Source: Clusia tigrina | Lineage: Eukaryota > Arthropoda > Insecta > Diptera > Clusiidae | Reading direction: 5' to 3' | NCBI GenBank assembly: GCA_920105625.2 | Contig: OV050030.1 | Span: 140,768,291 to 140,832,290, forward strand | Length of the DNA stretch: 64,000 nucleotides | Made by a program: the position numbers and the translations under genes | Shown: positions 1 through 11,824 of the stretch, one piece after another | Layout: each line of letters starts with the position of its first letter | How positions within the stretch are numbered: the first letter of the stretch is position 1 | The notes under the pieces: model-generated | Told to the model about the DNA's origin: nothing | Databases searched by the model: none | What the model saw: the letters and a program-made list of their open reading frames with translations, nothing else

Positions 1-431
1 TTAATAATATTTAAAATTTTAGTTTACCTGTATTTATATCTAAAAATATCGCGACTTTAGTACTGAATTTCATGAGAAATGAAGCAAGCATGTTTTTAAT
101 GCGAATTCAAATTAATATGAATTTAAAGATTTTCATAAGAATTGAACTCAACATGATTGGATCATTTTCATGAGAATGCAAGTCAACATAAATTTGAAGA
201 TTTTCATAAGAATTGAAATATAATATAACTTAAATTGAAATTGAAATATAATATAATATATATGAATTGAAATATAATATAACTCTTAATAAGAATTAGA
301 ACTAGAATGGGTCTGTTCAATTATTGGAATTTGATGTTGTTGTTTGCTGGATGGCGTGTTGTACTTCCTTAGTATGTTGTACTTATTGTTGTTGGGTTAA
401 GTGGTTGCGTTGGTAACTTCTCCCCCCTTGG
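1..431 (-). mobile_element. Possible LTR start with polypurine tract (minus strand)
   Basis: Read on the minus strand, 431 to 411 gives a purine run AAGGGGGGAGA followed by AGTTACC. Errantivirus-type gypsy elements typically have a polypurine tract just before an LTR that begins AGTT. If so, the LTR body runs leftward and leaves the window. No partner LTR or adjacent coding sequence is visible, so this rests on a short motif only. Confidence 0.22.
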
Positions 432-1290
432 AATAAAGCGACAGCGACAAGGATTGCAATGGGGCCGGAGCGACAACATGTAGCGGATGAGGGATGTATG
501 TTAGTTTGCTTCTATTGTATTGGTTGTTTTACTGCAAGTAGAGGTTATTAGAAATTTCAGAATATGTATATAAATAAAAAAGTGTCATTCTGATAGGAAA
601 ACTGTTCATTTTTTTATTAATTATTTTTATTTATTTATTTATTTTTTTTAATTGTTCACGATACAGTGGGCTGCTCCGTTGTTTAATAAGGCGATGTATG
701 TTGGGTCATTCGTTGCTTCTTGGTGTATTGATATACATACATATGTATGTTTTGATTGTGGGACATGCTTTGTCGAATTACTGAATATTTTGTTCATTAT
801 AATTTATTAATAATTCTGTTATTTTTTTATTTTATTTTTTTATTTTTTTATTTTTTATGTTCATTTATAGGAAGCAGTATGATAAGATACAAAAAGAATA
901 TGAATGATGAAGTATGAATATGATACAAAAAGAATTTTCAATGAGCATATTTTGTATTTATATATTGTATATAATATTTAGTTGTGATAATAAGCCTTTA
1001 GACCAAGCAGTTCTTAAATTTGTTAATTTGGGTTTCTTTTCACTGGTTATTTATATAGTTACGAATTTCATTCAGTTCGTTCGGATTTTGCTAGTATTAT
1101 TTCTTCTGCTATGTTTGAAAGACAATTGATTTAAAGGTCTATATTAGAATTTATTGGATACATATAATAGATGTCTGAAAATATTTCATTTTATTTTTAA
1201 TTATTATTATTATTATTTTTTCATTATTGAATTTTGCATATTTCTTTCGATCAATAAAACTCGATGATCGCTACATTAAAACATTTGAAT
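1..1290. other. AT-rich stretch without recognisable gene
   Basis: No reading frame here resembles a known protein. A 71-codon frame at 914-1129 is hydrophobic and low in complexity, and I regard it as chance. Bases 118-290 hold imperfect repeats: a phrase containing GATTTTCATAAGAATTGAA occurs twice (near 129 and 199), and ATTGAAATATAATATAA occurs three times between 210 and 285. Confidence 0.5.
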
Positions 1291-1295
1291 GGCGC

Positions 1296-1966
1296 TAAAA
1301 TATTTTAATGAATGATCCCATTTTACAGTACCCCGATTTCTTAAAAACAGACGCCAGCAACTTTGCATTAAGCGCAATATTGTATCAAGGCCACATTGGA
1401 AGCGACAAACCAATATGTTATGCAAGTCGCACCTTATCTGAGTCCGAAATAAATTATTCAACCATCGAAAAAGGAATGCTAGCTTGGGCAACAAAATATT
1501 TTCGTCCATATTTGTTTGGACGCAAATTCAAAATAATAACAGACCATAGGCCCCTCACTTCGCTAATGAACCTTAAAAAACCAAACTCTAAGCTCATAAG
1601 ATGGCGTTTAAAATTATAAGAGTTTGATTATGAAATAGTTTTTAAGAAAGGTAAACTCAATACTAACGCCGATGCACTAAGTCGAATCAAAATAAATAAT
1701 TTAAAAGAAAATATTATAGACGTTAATTTAAATGACACAACTTCTAATCGAGGTACTTCTGGCACAACTGTACACTCGGCTGACGAAAATCTAGACGACG
1801 GAATTGCTATTTCCGAAAGACCAATAAATGACTTCAACTTACAAATAATTTTAGAAACATCATCCGAAACACCAGAAATGACCCTTGAGGTTCCATTCAA
1901 GAACAAACACCGCCGCACAATCCGGGAAAGAGAATTTAATGAAGAAATCTTGACAAACATTTTTTA
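1296..1966 (+). pseudogene. Ty3/gypsy pol relic: end of RT and RNase H
   Basis: The frame beginning at 1308 shows the classic Ty3/gypsy RT-connection and RNase H series: ILQYPDF, the [11 protein letters not shown] motif with the first RNase H aspartate, [20 protein letters not shown], and TDHRPL. A TAA at 1617-1619 interrupts it. The same frame then continues with FDYEIVFKKGK and NADALSRI, the usual end of RNase H, and stays open to a stop near 1966. The RT core is absent. A single nonsense change in otherwise well preserved sequence indicates a young to middle-aged dead copy. It is followed at once by integrase remnants in the same orientation. Confidence 0.85.
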
Positions 1967-2059
1967 AAATTATATGTCTAACTATCAGCAATATTTACCG
2001 ATAATAATACGATTTCGAATCATACAATCAGTATATTATAAATACTTCGCGAATAGCAA

Positions 2060-3098
2060 ACTCCTACTCTTAATACGCTGTACAGAAAAATTAATAGATG
2101 TCACTCAAAGCGATGAACAGGAAGAATTAATAAGAAAGAAAATCATGAGACAAACAACCATAGAGGCATTACAGAAAAATACCTTCAAATCAAAAGGGAA
2201 TATTACTTTCCATTTATGAAAAATAAAATTGCTCAAACTATCAACAACTGTGAAAAGTGCCCAACATTGAAATATGACAGGAACCCACCAAAACCAAAGT
2301 TTCAGAAACCTGAAACCCCTCCTTTGCCACTAGATATTATCCACATTGATGTCTATAGTATAAACAATCACCAAATCCTGACTGTTATTGACAAATGTTC
2401 AAAATTCGCTTGCGGTTACAACCTTCCCTCAAACATTAAAGAATTTTATAAGCCTATACGGTATTCCGAAAAAAATAGTATTTGACCAAGGCTCAGAATT
2501 TACAGCTAATATTTTCAAAGATTTTTGTACTTAATTTCAAATAGATCTACACTACACATCATTTCAGCAAACTAGTAGTAACGCACCGGTGGAACGCTTA
2601 CATTCCACGCTAACAGAAATATATAGAATAATTTCAACTACAAGAAAAGAAAATAATCTTGACTTAGATCAAGAAGAAATATTTCTCGAAACACTAATCA
2701 CATACAATAACTCCATACATTCAACCACCAAACTTACACCTTATGAATTGTTTTTCGGGAAAACATACAAATTTAATAACACAGTAATATTTCACAATGA
2801 ACATGACTATTTAAAGCAACTAAATGAATTTCAAATGAAACTGTATCCCACAATAAAAGAAAAAGTCGAAAAACTGACTTGCCTAAGAATAGATAAGTTA
2901 AACAAAACACTGTTGGAGCCTGAGAATAAAGAAAATAATGAGGTAATATTTAGAAAAGAATGCAGAAGGAGCAAAATTACTCCACGATTCTCAAGACATA
3001 TAGTTAAAGACAATAACAAAATAACAATACAAACAACTAATGATAAGATATTACATAAAATTAGAATAAAGAAAAGGCAGAAATATGAATCAAATTAA
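2060..3098 (+). pseudogene. Ty3/gypsy integrase relic
   Basis: Frames at 1974-2219, 2216-2485 and 2589-3098 together spell a retroviral-type integrase. The C-C half of the HHCC zinc finger is INNCEKC near 2228. The core follows as HIDVYSINN (first Asp), VFDQGSEF near 2480 (second Asp) and SNAPVERLHSTL near 2578-2610 (catalytic Glu). The C-terminal part includes HSTTKLTPYELFFGK. Frame changes near 2215 and between 2450 and 2590 break it. It continues the pol relic upstream. A stretch at 3160-3270 has weak env-like flavour that I could not confirm. The basic, asparagine-rich tail is common in insect gypsy elements. Confidence 0.82.
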
Positions 3099-3274
3099 AT
3101 TAAAAAATATATAATTAAAAAAAAAATACTTTTAGGAGATCTTGAAAAGAAAATTCAGGGGTAATTAGGGACCAAGACTAGAGACCACGATAGAATTCAT
3201 AACGACAAACAAAGAGGCAAATGTCGCCCATTCCATAAATAATCAAATAGAGAAATTAGAGAAAATTCTTATTG

Positions 3275-4000
3275 TATGAAATTTTGCATTGGTTGGAAGA
3301 GCCCGAGTGTTCTAAGCAATTTGCACAAGAATATGCTTGTGCAGGTGGTGGGTGAATGAGGGGCTGGATTATTTCTGTAGCCCTATGCGGTATGCCCAAG
3401 AAGTTGACATATTTTACACCGAATGGGATTGGGAATATGTCAAGGTTTTCTCGGCGGTGGTAAAGGTCAAATGTTAAGAAGAACAGTCCACTCAGCTGCA
3501 GCTTTCCGTCGATACTTTTTTTGATATTTGTAGACTGATATTACACCTTGCGATTGAAGCTCACAAATTATTTCGTCTTCAGAAGTATTATTCAGGCATG
3601 GGGCAAATATGGTACTTTTGGTAAAGTGTGCGCATTTAATCGGGCAAATTTGAAACAACTGTTTGGTAGCTAGAAATATTTCGGCAGTAGACTTGTCTTT
3701 TACCAGTTTAATTAGATTGCCGTCTCGAAGCTCGATTATCGAAGAGATGTCTTTACTGATTAAATGTAGCGCTCTGTGTACAGCAAAACAGGAGAAATCA
3801 ATTTTTTTTTTATTTTCACTTAATGCAGAAACGATAACAAACTTTGGGTTATGAATTTTAACAGAGGGAAGATCAGGAAATATAAACACATTATGAATAT
3901 GTTTTTCCCTTTTTCGTTGGAAGACTATGTGCTAGCGCTGCAAAAGCGGTTGTCCCAAATATTGGGACCGCCCGGAAGTATTCTAACATTCACGAATGTC
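3275..4000 (-). pseudogene. I-type LINE ORF1 (gag-like) relic
   Basis: The minus-strand frame 3889-3467 contains NPKFVIVSALSENK, FAVHRALHLISKDIS and ELRDGNL, the signature of the other I-type ORF1 copies in this window (18998, 40460 and 58079). Upstream, near 3960-4000, GPNIWDNRF matches the N-terminal NLGDNRF of the 40460 copy but is followed by a stop. Downstream, near 3370, a zinc-knuckle start CKICQLLGHTA is followed by a stop. Both ends of ORF1 are therefore recognisable, but the frame is broken several times. I infer a nucleic-acid-binding LINE ORF1. No ORF2 follows on this strand. Confidence 0.7.
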
Positions 4001-4524
4001 AATTTCATGTCACGGATACATGAGTATATTTAAGAGTAAATTACAACTGGAAGAAATCTTAAAATACACAGATCTAAGATCAGAGAGAGAGTGTTAGTCG
4101 CCTATGCGAGGACAAAAAAAGTAAAAAAATCAAAAAATCAAAACATAAGGCAGTAGGAATACAGATTACATAAAATTAAATTTTAAAGGAATAAGTCTAA
4201 AATTCTCAATAGATACTCGAGCGACAACTCAGCCTGAAAACAACAAAACACTGCTAATAGTTGTTTTAACGACACTGAGTCATGCAAGTTATCTGGCATA
4301 TCAAACATACTTATGAAGATGTTTGTAACCGCGAATTTACAATTCACATTGCAATATAGTAAAATGAGCCATGGTTTCCAAATGGTTAAACGGGAACATG
4401 TAGTTCCAATACGCAATAAAATACACACAAAAAAACAATAAAGCTAGATCAAAAATCATACACCCTATCAACATTGACATAATATTTAGAACCATCCTGC
4501 AGCACTTATAATTCACCACTATTA
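4001..4524. other. Intergenic stretch, nothing recognised
   Basis: Two overlapping minus-strand frames (4183-4428 and 4337-4534) have no resemblance to known proteins and share no motif with the elements on either side. I see no repeats or structured sites here. Confidence 0.4.
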
Positions 4525-4690
4525 ATTGTTCCAAAAAGAAGTGATACTGACAAAAAGAACTGGAGATTAGTTGTGGATTACAGAAAACAAAAAAATAACA
4601 AATGATAAATTTCCATTAAAAGACTAGACAACGTTCTAGACACAATAGGTCTCGCAAAATTTTCCTGAACTCTGGATATGAGTTAGAAAA
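4525..4690 (+). pseudogene. Ty3/gypsy reverse transcriptase fragment
   Basis: From 4525 the plus strand reads IVPKRSDTDKKNWRLVVDYR, the hallmark motif-1/2 region of Ty3/gypsy RT. After frame breaks come [16 protein letters not shown] and AKF, which lead toward the RT palm. It stops at the TA tract starting at 4715. The fragment lies downstream of the integrase relic at 2060-3098, so it is either a separate element or a rearranged piece. Confidence 0.72.
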
Positions 4691-4710
4691 GAAATCTAGA
4701 TCTCTCACTG

Positions 4711-4890
<180 letters not shown>

Positions 4891-5185
4891 ATATATTTAA
4901 GAGCAGAAAACAGGAAATAATGCTAAACCCACTATGATTGGTCATATCAAATAATTGACAGAAAAGGAGTATATTCAACAATAAATATAAATAACAAGCA
5001 AAACATCAAGCTTAAAAAATATGATACAGTTAAAAAAAAAACAACAAATAATAACAAAGTGAGACAACCGCAAAATAGCACTGCTATTATACGGTTATGT
5101 ATGTACACCAATACTTTAAATTAAAAGTGGCTTAGTATCTAGTATAGAGTTGCCAAAGTTAATTTTAAACAAAAATAAATAATAA

Positions 5186-6661
5186 AGAAAAAAAAATGGG
5201 GTAGACCGTACCCCACCTAGAGGGGAAGGTCAACAACAAGAAGAGCAACAACAACAACAACAACAGCAACCGCAGCAACAACAACAACAGCAACAAAGAG
5301 AAAAACAACATCAGGAACAACAACAGCAGCATCAACAATTGCAAACACAAAAGAAACCCCTTCTTCAGAATCCGCTCCAAAATTCCTGGAGTCCTCAATG
5401 CCCCTCGCCCCAATCAAGCTCGTCTTTTCCAAATAAAAACAGCTCTCATCAAACTGTTCAACAACAAATTGATCAGCTTCAACGCCAGCTTCAGCTGCTA
5501 TACAAACAACAGCAACCAGTTGCCTCTCCCCAAGTCAAAGTAAGTGTACCTTCCCACGACGAGGACTGGAAAACGGTTCTAAACAAGAAAAGGCAGAGAG
5601 AGAGTCCAGGTAAGACAAAGACCACTCAAAAACAAGTGAAACTTGAAAAATACTGGCTAGGAGATCCGAAAGGAACCGAAAATCGATTTTCGTCCCTAGA
5701 AGAAGTTGAAGAATGTGACCAAAACACAGAACATAAAGAAAAAGTCTCTAAGCCCCCACCAATATTTGTTGACAGAGTTACCAATATAGCTCCTCTAATG
5801 AAACTATTGTCTGAAGCTGCTCCAAATTCATACGAATTAAAGCTCATAAACAATGAGCAAGTTAAAATCCAGGCATTTTCTCCAGAAGCCTACAAGACAA
5901 TAGTCAACCAGCTTGAGCTAAAAAACACCGAATATTTCACCTATAAGCCAAAACAAGAAAGAGGCTTCAAAGTAGTACTGAAAAATATGCACCCATCTAT
6001 AGGCACAGATGAAATAACCCAAGCCCTGCAAAACCTCGGTCACTCTGTCACGAATATTTGGAACATAAAGCGAAGAAACACAAAAAAACCGCTGCCAATG
6101 TTTATCATTGAACTCCAAACAAACTCAAACAATAAAGAAATTTATAAAGTCAAATACCTGCTTCATACAAAAATTGTTTTTGAGCCCCCCCGACCGACTC
6201 GCGATATTCCCCAATGCGCTAACTGTCAGCAGTATGGGCATACAAAAACGTACTGGCGCAGGAAACCAATGTGCATTAAATGCGCCGGAAGCCACACGTC
6301 TTCATATTGTGTACGTAAAAACAGATCAGATGAAGTCAAATACGCCTTGTGTGAAGGTAATCACCCAGCAAATTACAAAAGTTGTGTAGTCTATAAAAAT
6401 CTTCAGAAAATGAAATACCCACAATTTAGGAAAAACGACAATTTACCCATGAATCCTACTCAACAACAGGAAGTTCTGGCAATTCCCAGTACATCAAAAC
6501 AAACTCAAAATGTACTTTTATACGCTCAGGCACTGAAACACTCAACACAAGCAACTAATGAAAACACAACGGTTCTACCAACTAACACTGTTCCTGCAGA
6601 AACCCAAGCTCCGAACGAAATGGGAGAAATGATAATGCTACTCCCGCAAGTCATGCAATAA
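5186..6661 (+). pseudogene. Jockey-type LINE ORF1 (gag-like, zinc knuckles)
   Basis: The frame is open from 5186 to the TAA at 6659-6661. No in-frame ATG precedes the glutamine-rich N-terminus encoded by a CAA/CAG run at 5231-5340. The ATG at 5196 is one frame off and meets a stop two codons later, so the start is probably lost to a 1-base indel. After the poly-Gln region come a basic linker, a central domain with FKVVLKNMHPSIGTDEI (near 5970-6020) typical of insect LINE gag proteins, and three zinc knuckles from 6215: CANCQQYGHT, CIKCAGSHTSSYC and ALCEGNHPANYKSC. Knuckle 1 has Trp for its last Cys, and knuckle 3 has Tyr for its first Cys. The role is RNA binding in the LINE particle. ORF2 of the same element follows. 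Confidence 0.85.
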
Positions 6662-6702
6662 ATCACAACAATGATGAACTTATTAGTGACCCTCACGACT
6701 AA

Positions 6703-8547
6703 GAATTCCTCATCCTCAATCCCATAAAAATCATTCTATGGAACGCTAATGGGCTGTCAAAACATTTATTAGAAATTAAAAAATTCCTTAAAACATACGA
6801 AATACATATACTCCTAATATCTGAAACCCATTTCACCAACAAAAGCCATTTTCACACCCTGCACCCAGATAATAAGGCTCATGCAGGTTCAGCAATATTA
6901 ATACGCAATAATATAAAACACTGTGAGAGCACATCTTATCACACAGAAGGAAAGGACTGGAAAGGGCCAATTACAATTTCCGCTGTCTACAGCCCACCTA
7001 AACAAACAATAAAAATGGAGGAGTATGAGAAATTCTTTACCCTTGGCAATAGCTTCCTAGCTGGAGGAGACTATAACGCAAAGTCAACATACTGGGGTTC
7101 CCGTCTCACTACACCAAAAGGTCGACAGCTTTATGCGGCTATTGGAAAATTAAATTTACTCCCTGTCTCTGCAGGTACACCAACATACTGGCCAACAGAT
7201 GTAAGAAAAATTCCCGACTTGATTGACTTCTGTGTGAAGAAAGGTATCATGCTTAGTGATATTAAATGTAACCCATGTTTTGAGCTGTCTTCTCACCACT
7301 CTCCAGTTCTCGGTACTAACATCTGGGTTTATACCTCCCCAATGGAAAGTGTCACAATTAAAAATGATTCTCAAACCCGGAAAAAGTGCTGATAAAGTTG
7401 AATCGTATCGCCCAATTAGCTTGTTACCGATGGCTTGTAAACTCATGGAAACCCTTTTCCTCAAAAAGACTACTCCCAATTATAGAAGGGCGAAAGCTAA
7501 TTCCAAATCATCAATTTGGATTCAGGAAAAAACACAGCACAATCGAACAGGTTCATAGGATTGTTGAGTATATACACACTGCATTCGAACATAAAAAATA
7601 TTGTACAGCAGCGTTTCTTGACAACGCTCGCAAGCATTTGATCGCGTTTGGCACGATGGCGTGCTTCACAAAATAAGAACTACACTCCCCATTAACTACT
7701 ATGTGTTAATCAAGTTTTATCTTACACATAGAAATTTTTTCGTAAAGCAAGGTGAGGAACAATCTGAGCTCCATGAAAGCTCAGCAAACGAAGTGTCATG
7801 GGCCCAATACTTTATCTACTTCACACGTACGACTTACCATCAGCTGAAGGAGTCACCATAGGTACCTTTGCAGATGACACTGCTGTCTTAGCTGTTGACA
7901 CTCTCCCACACTTATCTTCCTCTAAAATCCAGAGTGGGCTAAACAAAATTACTGACTGGCTAAAAAAATGGAAAATCAAGTTGAACGAAATAAAATCAGT
8001 CCAGGTTACATTCACTCTCAAACGAAACACCTGCCCACTCGTTAAACTCAACGGCATAAATATACCCCAATTTAATGAGGCTAGATACCTTGGGATGCAC
8101 CTCGACAGAAGATTAACTTGGAAAACACATATATTTACAAAACGAAAATCACTCGGTATAAAGCTCAGAAATCTACACTGGCTCTCGAATCGAAACTCCA
8201 AAGTCTCAATCGATAGCAAATTGCTCTTGTACTCAGCAATTTTAAAACCAGCTTGGACATACGGTATTCAGCTGTGGGGCACTGCGGCAACTTCCATTGT
8301 TGAAATATTTCAAAGATTCCAATCAAAGACCCTAAGAATGATTGTAAACGCGCCCTATCATGTCACAAAGAACCAAATCCATCGTGACCTCAAAGTTCCT
8401 ACAGTCGCTTAAGAAATAAAAAAGCTCTCTACTTCGCACAATCTGAGACTCCTAGTCCACCCAAATCCACTGATATCGGAACTCACTTCCACCCCCTTCA
8501 CTTTCATCCGACTGAAGAGAAAATCAACAACAGATCTCCTGTGCTAA
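6703..8547 (+). pseudogene. Jockey-type LINE ORF2: endonuclease and reverse transcriptase, internally deleted
   Basis: The apurinic-type endonuclease is read in one frame from 6703 to 7392: ILWNANGLSKHLLEIK, ISETHF, WKGPITISAVYSPP, AGGDYNAK and SSHHSP. Near 7312 the end of this domain jumps directly to the RT N-terminal region (FIPPQWKV, SYRPISLLPM), so about 1 kb of linker and RT start is missing. The RT continues through three frames: FGFRKKHSTIEQVHR at 7520, then GPILYLL and the catalytic FADD at 7867-7878, then YLGMHLDRRLTWKTHI, AWTYGIQLWG and HRDLKVPTVA. A TAA at 8410-8412 interrupts the last frame, which otherwise runs on to 8547. An A-rich tail follows at 8663-8693. Confidence 0.85.
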
Positions 8548-8662
8548 TAGGCAATGGCTGCACCACTGGGTGTAGTCCATAAAAGACAGTAAATACAAAA
8601 ACTAGTCTTAAGTTATTAAATATTGTTGAATGTAAAAGATTGCCATAAAATATTTGGATATT

Positions 8663-8693
8663 AAAAAAAAAAATAAATAAATAAATAAAAAAA
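8663..8693 (+). repeat. A-rich 3' tail of the Jockey-type LINE
   Basis: A run of A followed by four AAAT units lies about 115 bases beyond the end of ORF2. This is where a LINE poly(A)-like tail is expected and marks the probable 3' end of the element. Confidence 0.6.
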
Positions 8694-8699
8694 TTAACT

Positions 8700-9226
8700 A
8701 TATCTCCGGACTAGCAGATTTCCACACATATCATTGAATTCCGAGTATTGATCATCATAAATATTTGTTTAAAAAAAACAATGTGACCCACCCGTATTGA
8801 ATGTTGTATTAAATTACTCACAAGAAAACAAATTACACAAGTTTAGAATTTATGTTGAACCAATGTATAATATATAAACTCTTCTATTTGCCTGTTAACG
8901 CTAAATATATTAGTTCAATTCCAATTCTAGTATTAGTATTGTTAATGAAGACGGAAAAACAATCACAATTAGACTCCATCCGAAACCTCAAAATTTTAAT
9001 CTGTATAGATAGTGTTTATTTATGAGAATTGATTTTATTTTGAATGTAATTGATTTTTAAGTTATACGATATTTACATTTAATTATTTGTACAATTTATT
9101 CATTGACACACTTATTTGGACTTAGTAATGCCAAAGTGCACACACTGTTAAATGCATGTATGTATATCAATACAACCAGTTTTTAGAATTGTTTTGTTAA
9201 TTTGAAAGTCTCACATTCTCGGTAAG
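8700..9226. other. AT-rich spacer, possibly upstream LTR sequence
   Basis: No protein-like frame. It lies directly upstream of the first of two direct repeats (9227 and 10080) and may be the U3 part of an LTR, but there is no second copy to prove it. Confidence 0.3.
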
Positions 9227-10247
9227 TTTCTGCAACTCCGTACTGCGTTAATTTAATTGTTATTTTAATTATCATTATTAATTATTATTTAAGTTCTCAA
9301 GTTCCTTGAATAAATCACTTAGTTCATCAATTGACCTCATCAAACAAATATATTTTTCTGTTTTCGTTATATGGGTGGGTACATGCGCCGAGTTAACTGA
9401 AGAACATTAATATGTGATTGCAAACGTTGTACTGGTACAAGCAAGATACAACCATCCAGTTCACTCAATTCAACAGATCACCATGACTTCCGACAACGAG
9501 TCAATGGGGAGTATGTTCGTCAATAAGACGATCGAGCGGTCGTCTTTCAAATCACCATAACTAGTTACAAGAAAACAGCAGACGATCGAAGGATACTCAA
9601 ATTCGTAGAGAAGAAGCTGCGAGAGCTCTATGACCAAAGACAACAATTCAACCAAGTTGATGTTGTCATCCGAAAAGGCTATGGTGATAATGCTTGTGGC
9701 CCACACTGTATTAAAGACATTTACGCAATTGTGGGAGCCAAATATAACATTTCGAGAAGATGAAAGGCACCATAAATACGTTGAAAGCATAGAAGAGGCC
9801 GGAACGCCAGTTCTAAGAGCACACTCACCGGGACTAGTGCGGCTACAACCACCTGATCAGTAAGGTGGGGCTATGCAGCATGTGTTGTCGAGTGTTCAAT
9901 GACGAGGACAGCTCAACATTTTTAAAACGTTCGATTATCTGTTTGCAAATTCGCCAACATAACCAGGCAGTTTCTAAACCCGACAGGCAAACAATCTGGA
10001 GCAGCACTGGGGAGTAGTATGTACAAGGTCGTCAGAAATGACTATGCCAATCTGGAGATACCACGTACGATATTGATTGATTTCTGCAACTCCATACTGC
10101 GTTAATTTAATTGTTATTTTAATTGTCATTATTAATTAGTATTTAAGTTCCTTGAATTCATCAATTGACCTCATCAAACAAATATATTTTTCTGTTTTCG
10201 TTATATGGGTGCGTACATGCGCCGAGTTAACTGAAGAACATTAATTT
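9227..10247 (+). mobile_element. Internally deleted LTR-type element between direct repeats
   Basis: Bases 9227-9417 and 10080-10247 are near-identical direct repeats. Both contain ACTGCGTTAATTTAATTG and ATGCGCCGAGTTAACTGAAG, and they differ by a few substitutions and a gap of about 18 bp. Direct repeats flanking about 660 bp of degraded sequence suggest LTR 3' portions. The interior has an ATG at 9481 starting a short gag-like frame that hits a stop at once. Another frame gives ADDRRILKFVEKKLRELYDQ, and a later stretch ends RNDYANLEIPRTILID. I cannot assign a family with confidence; BEL/Pao is possible. The second repeat ends exactly where the mariner relic begins. Confidence 0.5.
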
Positions 10248-10991
10248 GTGCATTTTTCTCTTCTTTAAATGTGGTCGTTTTTCCATGATTGCATCAATCA
10301 ATTGATCCAATAATGCACGATAATACTTTCCTATGATTGTGGATATTTTTTCAAGATAATCGATTAGCAATATTCCGTGTGCATCCTAAAATACAGTGGC
10401 CATAACCTTGCCAGCCGATTTCACTGCCTTCGCCTTCTTCGGAGCACTTCCACCAACTTCCACCCATTGTTTCGATTGATTTTTGGTTTCAGCTGTGTAG
10501 TGGTGGACCCACGTTTCATCAACAGTAATTAATCGACTCCAAAAATCAATGGGATTATGCTTTATCATGTCCAAACACCGCTGTGAAGTGGTCTTTCGAA
10601 CTCATTTTTGTTCGACACTGAGCAAACGCGGCACCAATCTTGCCGATAGCTTTTTCATATGCAAATGTTCATGGAAAATGTTGAACACACGTTCATATGA
10701 TATGTTTACCATTTCAACAATCTCACGCAACTTGACTCGGCGATCATTCATAACGATATCGAGGATTTTCTTGATATTTTCTTCAGTAACCACCTATTTT
10801 GGCCTTCCTGTTGATGGTATTGTTGCAGTGCTTGTTCGGCCACGTTTAAATTCAGCAATCCAATATTTTACCATGTAATCTGATGGAGCAGACTCACCGT
10901 AATGTTTATCGAGGTTTTCTTTTGTCTCTTTCGCCGTTTTCCCTTTCAAATAATAGTGTTTAATCACTGCACGAAATTCGTTTTTTTCCAT
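10248..10991 (-). pseudogene. mariner transposase, C-terminally truncated
   Basis: One continuous minus-strand frame starts at the ATG at 10991 and covers about 248 of the usual 345 or so codons. The N-terminal HTH region reads FRAVIKHYYLKGKTAKET, then WIAEFKRGR and STGRPK. The linker has LVPRLLSVEQK (the family's WVPHEL-like motif). The first catalytic Asp is in LITVDETWVHHYTAETK. Three in-frame stops interrupt it: after TGRPK near 10794, after SVEQK near 10600, and in place of Trp after MATVF near 10390. The frame ends at the direct repeat at 10247, so the second and third catalytic Asp are missing. No terminal inverted repeat could be confirmed upstream. Confidence 0.85.
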
Positions 10992-11429
10992 TTTTCAAGA
11001 AACAGAAAAGTTGCTTACTTCAAACGACTACAACAAATAAACTAATCGATGAATCTAGAGGCCAAATTTGTAAATAGCGACAGGGAATATTGGGCCATCT
11101 CAACTTTTGGCCCATACAAATCTCCTGTCCCAGCCGGTGTAATGCCTAGCCTTCCTCAGAAGATCTTGGACAAAATTGCCACAGTCTGGTCAGCATAGTG
11201 AGGTCAAGCCTTCTGCTTGCAAACATTCCTTACAAATGCAGGGATTTAAAGTGGCATTCACACTCAAGGCGAATAAAGCGACTGGACATTTTCAACATAA
11301 AAAATGGAAACTTTTGTGGCACATATGAAGGCACTGGATCCCTTTCTGAATGACCGCCTTAGAAGGTTTTCGGACAACATGTTGAGTAATATCTCATTCA
11401 TATCCCAGGAAGGTTTGAGGTATGCACTA

Positions 11430-11740
11430 CTAATATTGCACAAAGTGCCCACTTGTGGTACAATGATGGGTCCAAATTGGAAGAGGGTAGTACATGAGCA
11501 TGCATAATGGGACCATTGTTCTGCTATCATCAAAAGACTCCCACAATATTTCAAGCGGAAGTCTTTGCCATCAAAGCTTGTATCTGAGAATGTCTTCTTA
11601 TGAGACTAAACGGCAAGCTTATTTAGATTGTCAGATAGCTACTCAACGGCTTGCACTTCTCTGGCCAAAGACTGGCAAAGATTTCTTAATCAAAACAGAA
11701 TTATCTCAAGAAGGATACTATCCCTAAAAAGCGAAAGTCT
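11430..11740 (+). pseudogene. LINE RNase H fragment
   Basis: A broken plus-strand frame gives LWYNDGSKLEEGS (the usual YTDGSKLE with the first RNase H Asp displaced to the DGS position) followed by FQAEVFAIKACI near 11545-11585, the Glu-containing second motif of LINE-encoded RNase H. Stops and frame changes are frequent. Sequence from 11150 leads into it in the same sense and may be the degraded RT C-terminus. The I/R1/LOA groups of LINEs carry such RNase H domains; which one this is cannot be told. Confidence 0.55.
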
Positions 11741-11824
11741 TAGGCTCTACTGGGGTATCTGAAGCGACACTGCTACCTAAAGTATCACCTTACTAAGATA
11801 AGCCAGTCAAACATTTCTGACTGC

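Noticed and set aside
914..1129. 71-codon plus-strand frame rich in Ile, Leu and Phe
   Set aside because: Low-complexity AT-rich sequence without motif or context; open by chance.
5165..5432. Leu/Val-rich minus-strand frames opposite the CAA repeat
   Set aside because: Antisense shadows of the poly-Gln coding run of the LINE ORF1.
9470..9790. 106-codon minus-strand frame
   Set aside because: It lies antisense to gag-like sequence between the direct repeats and has no recognisable motif.
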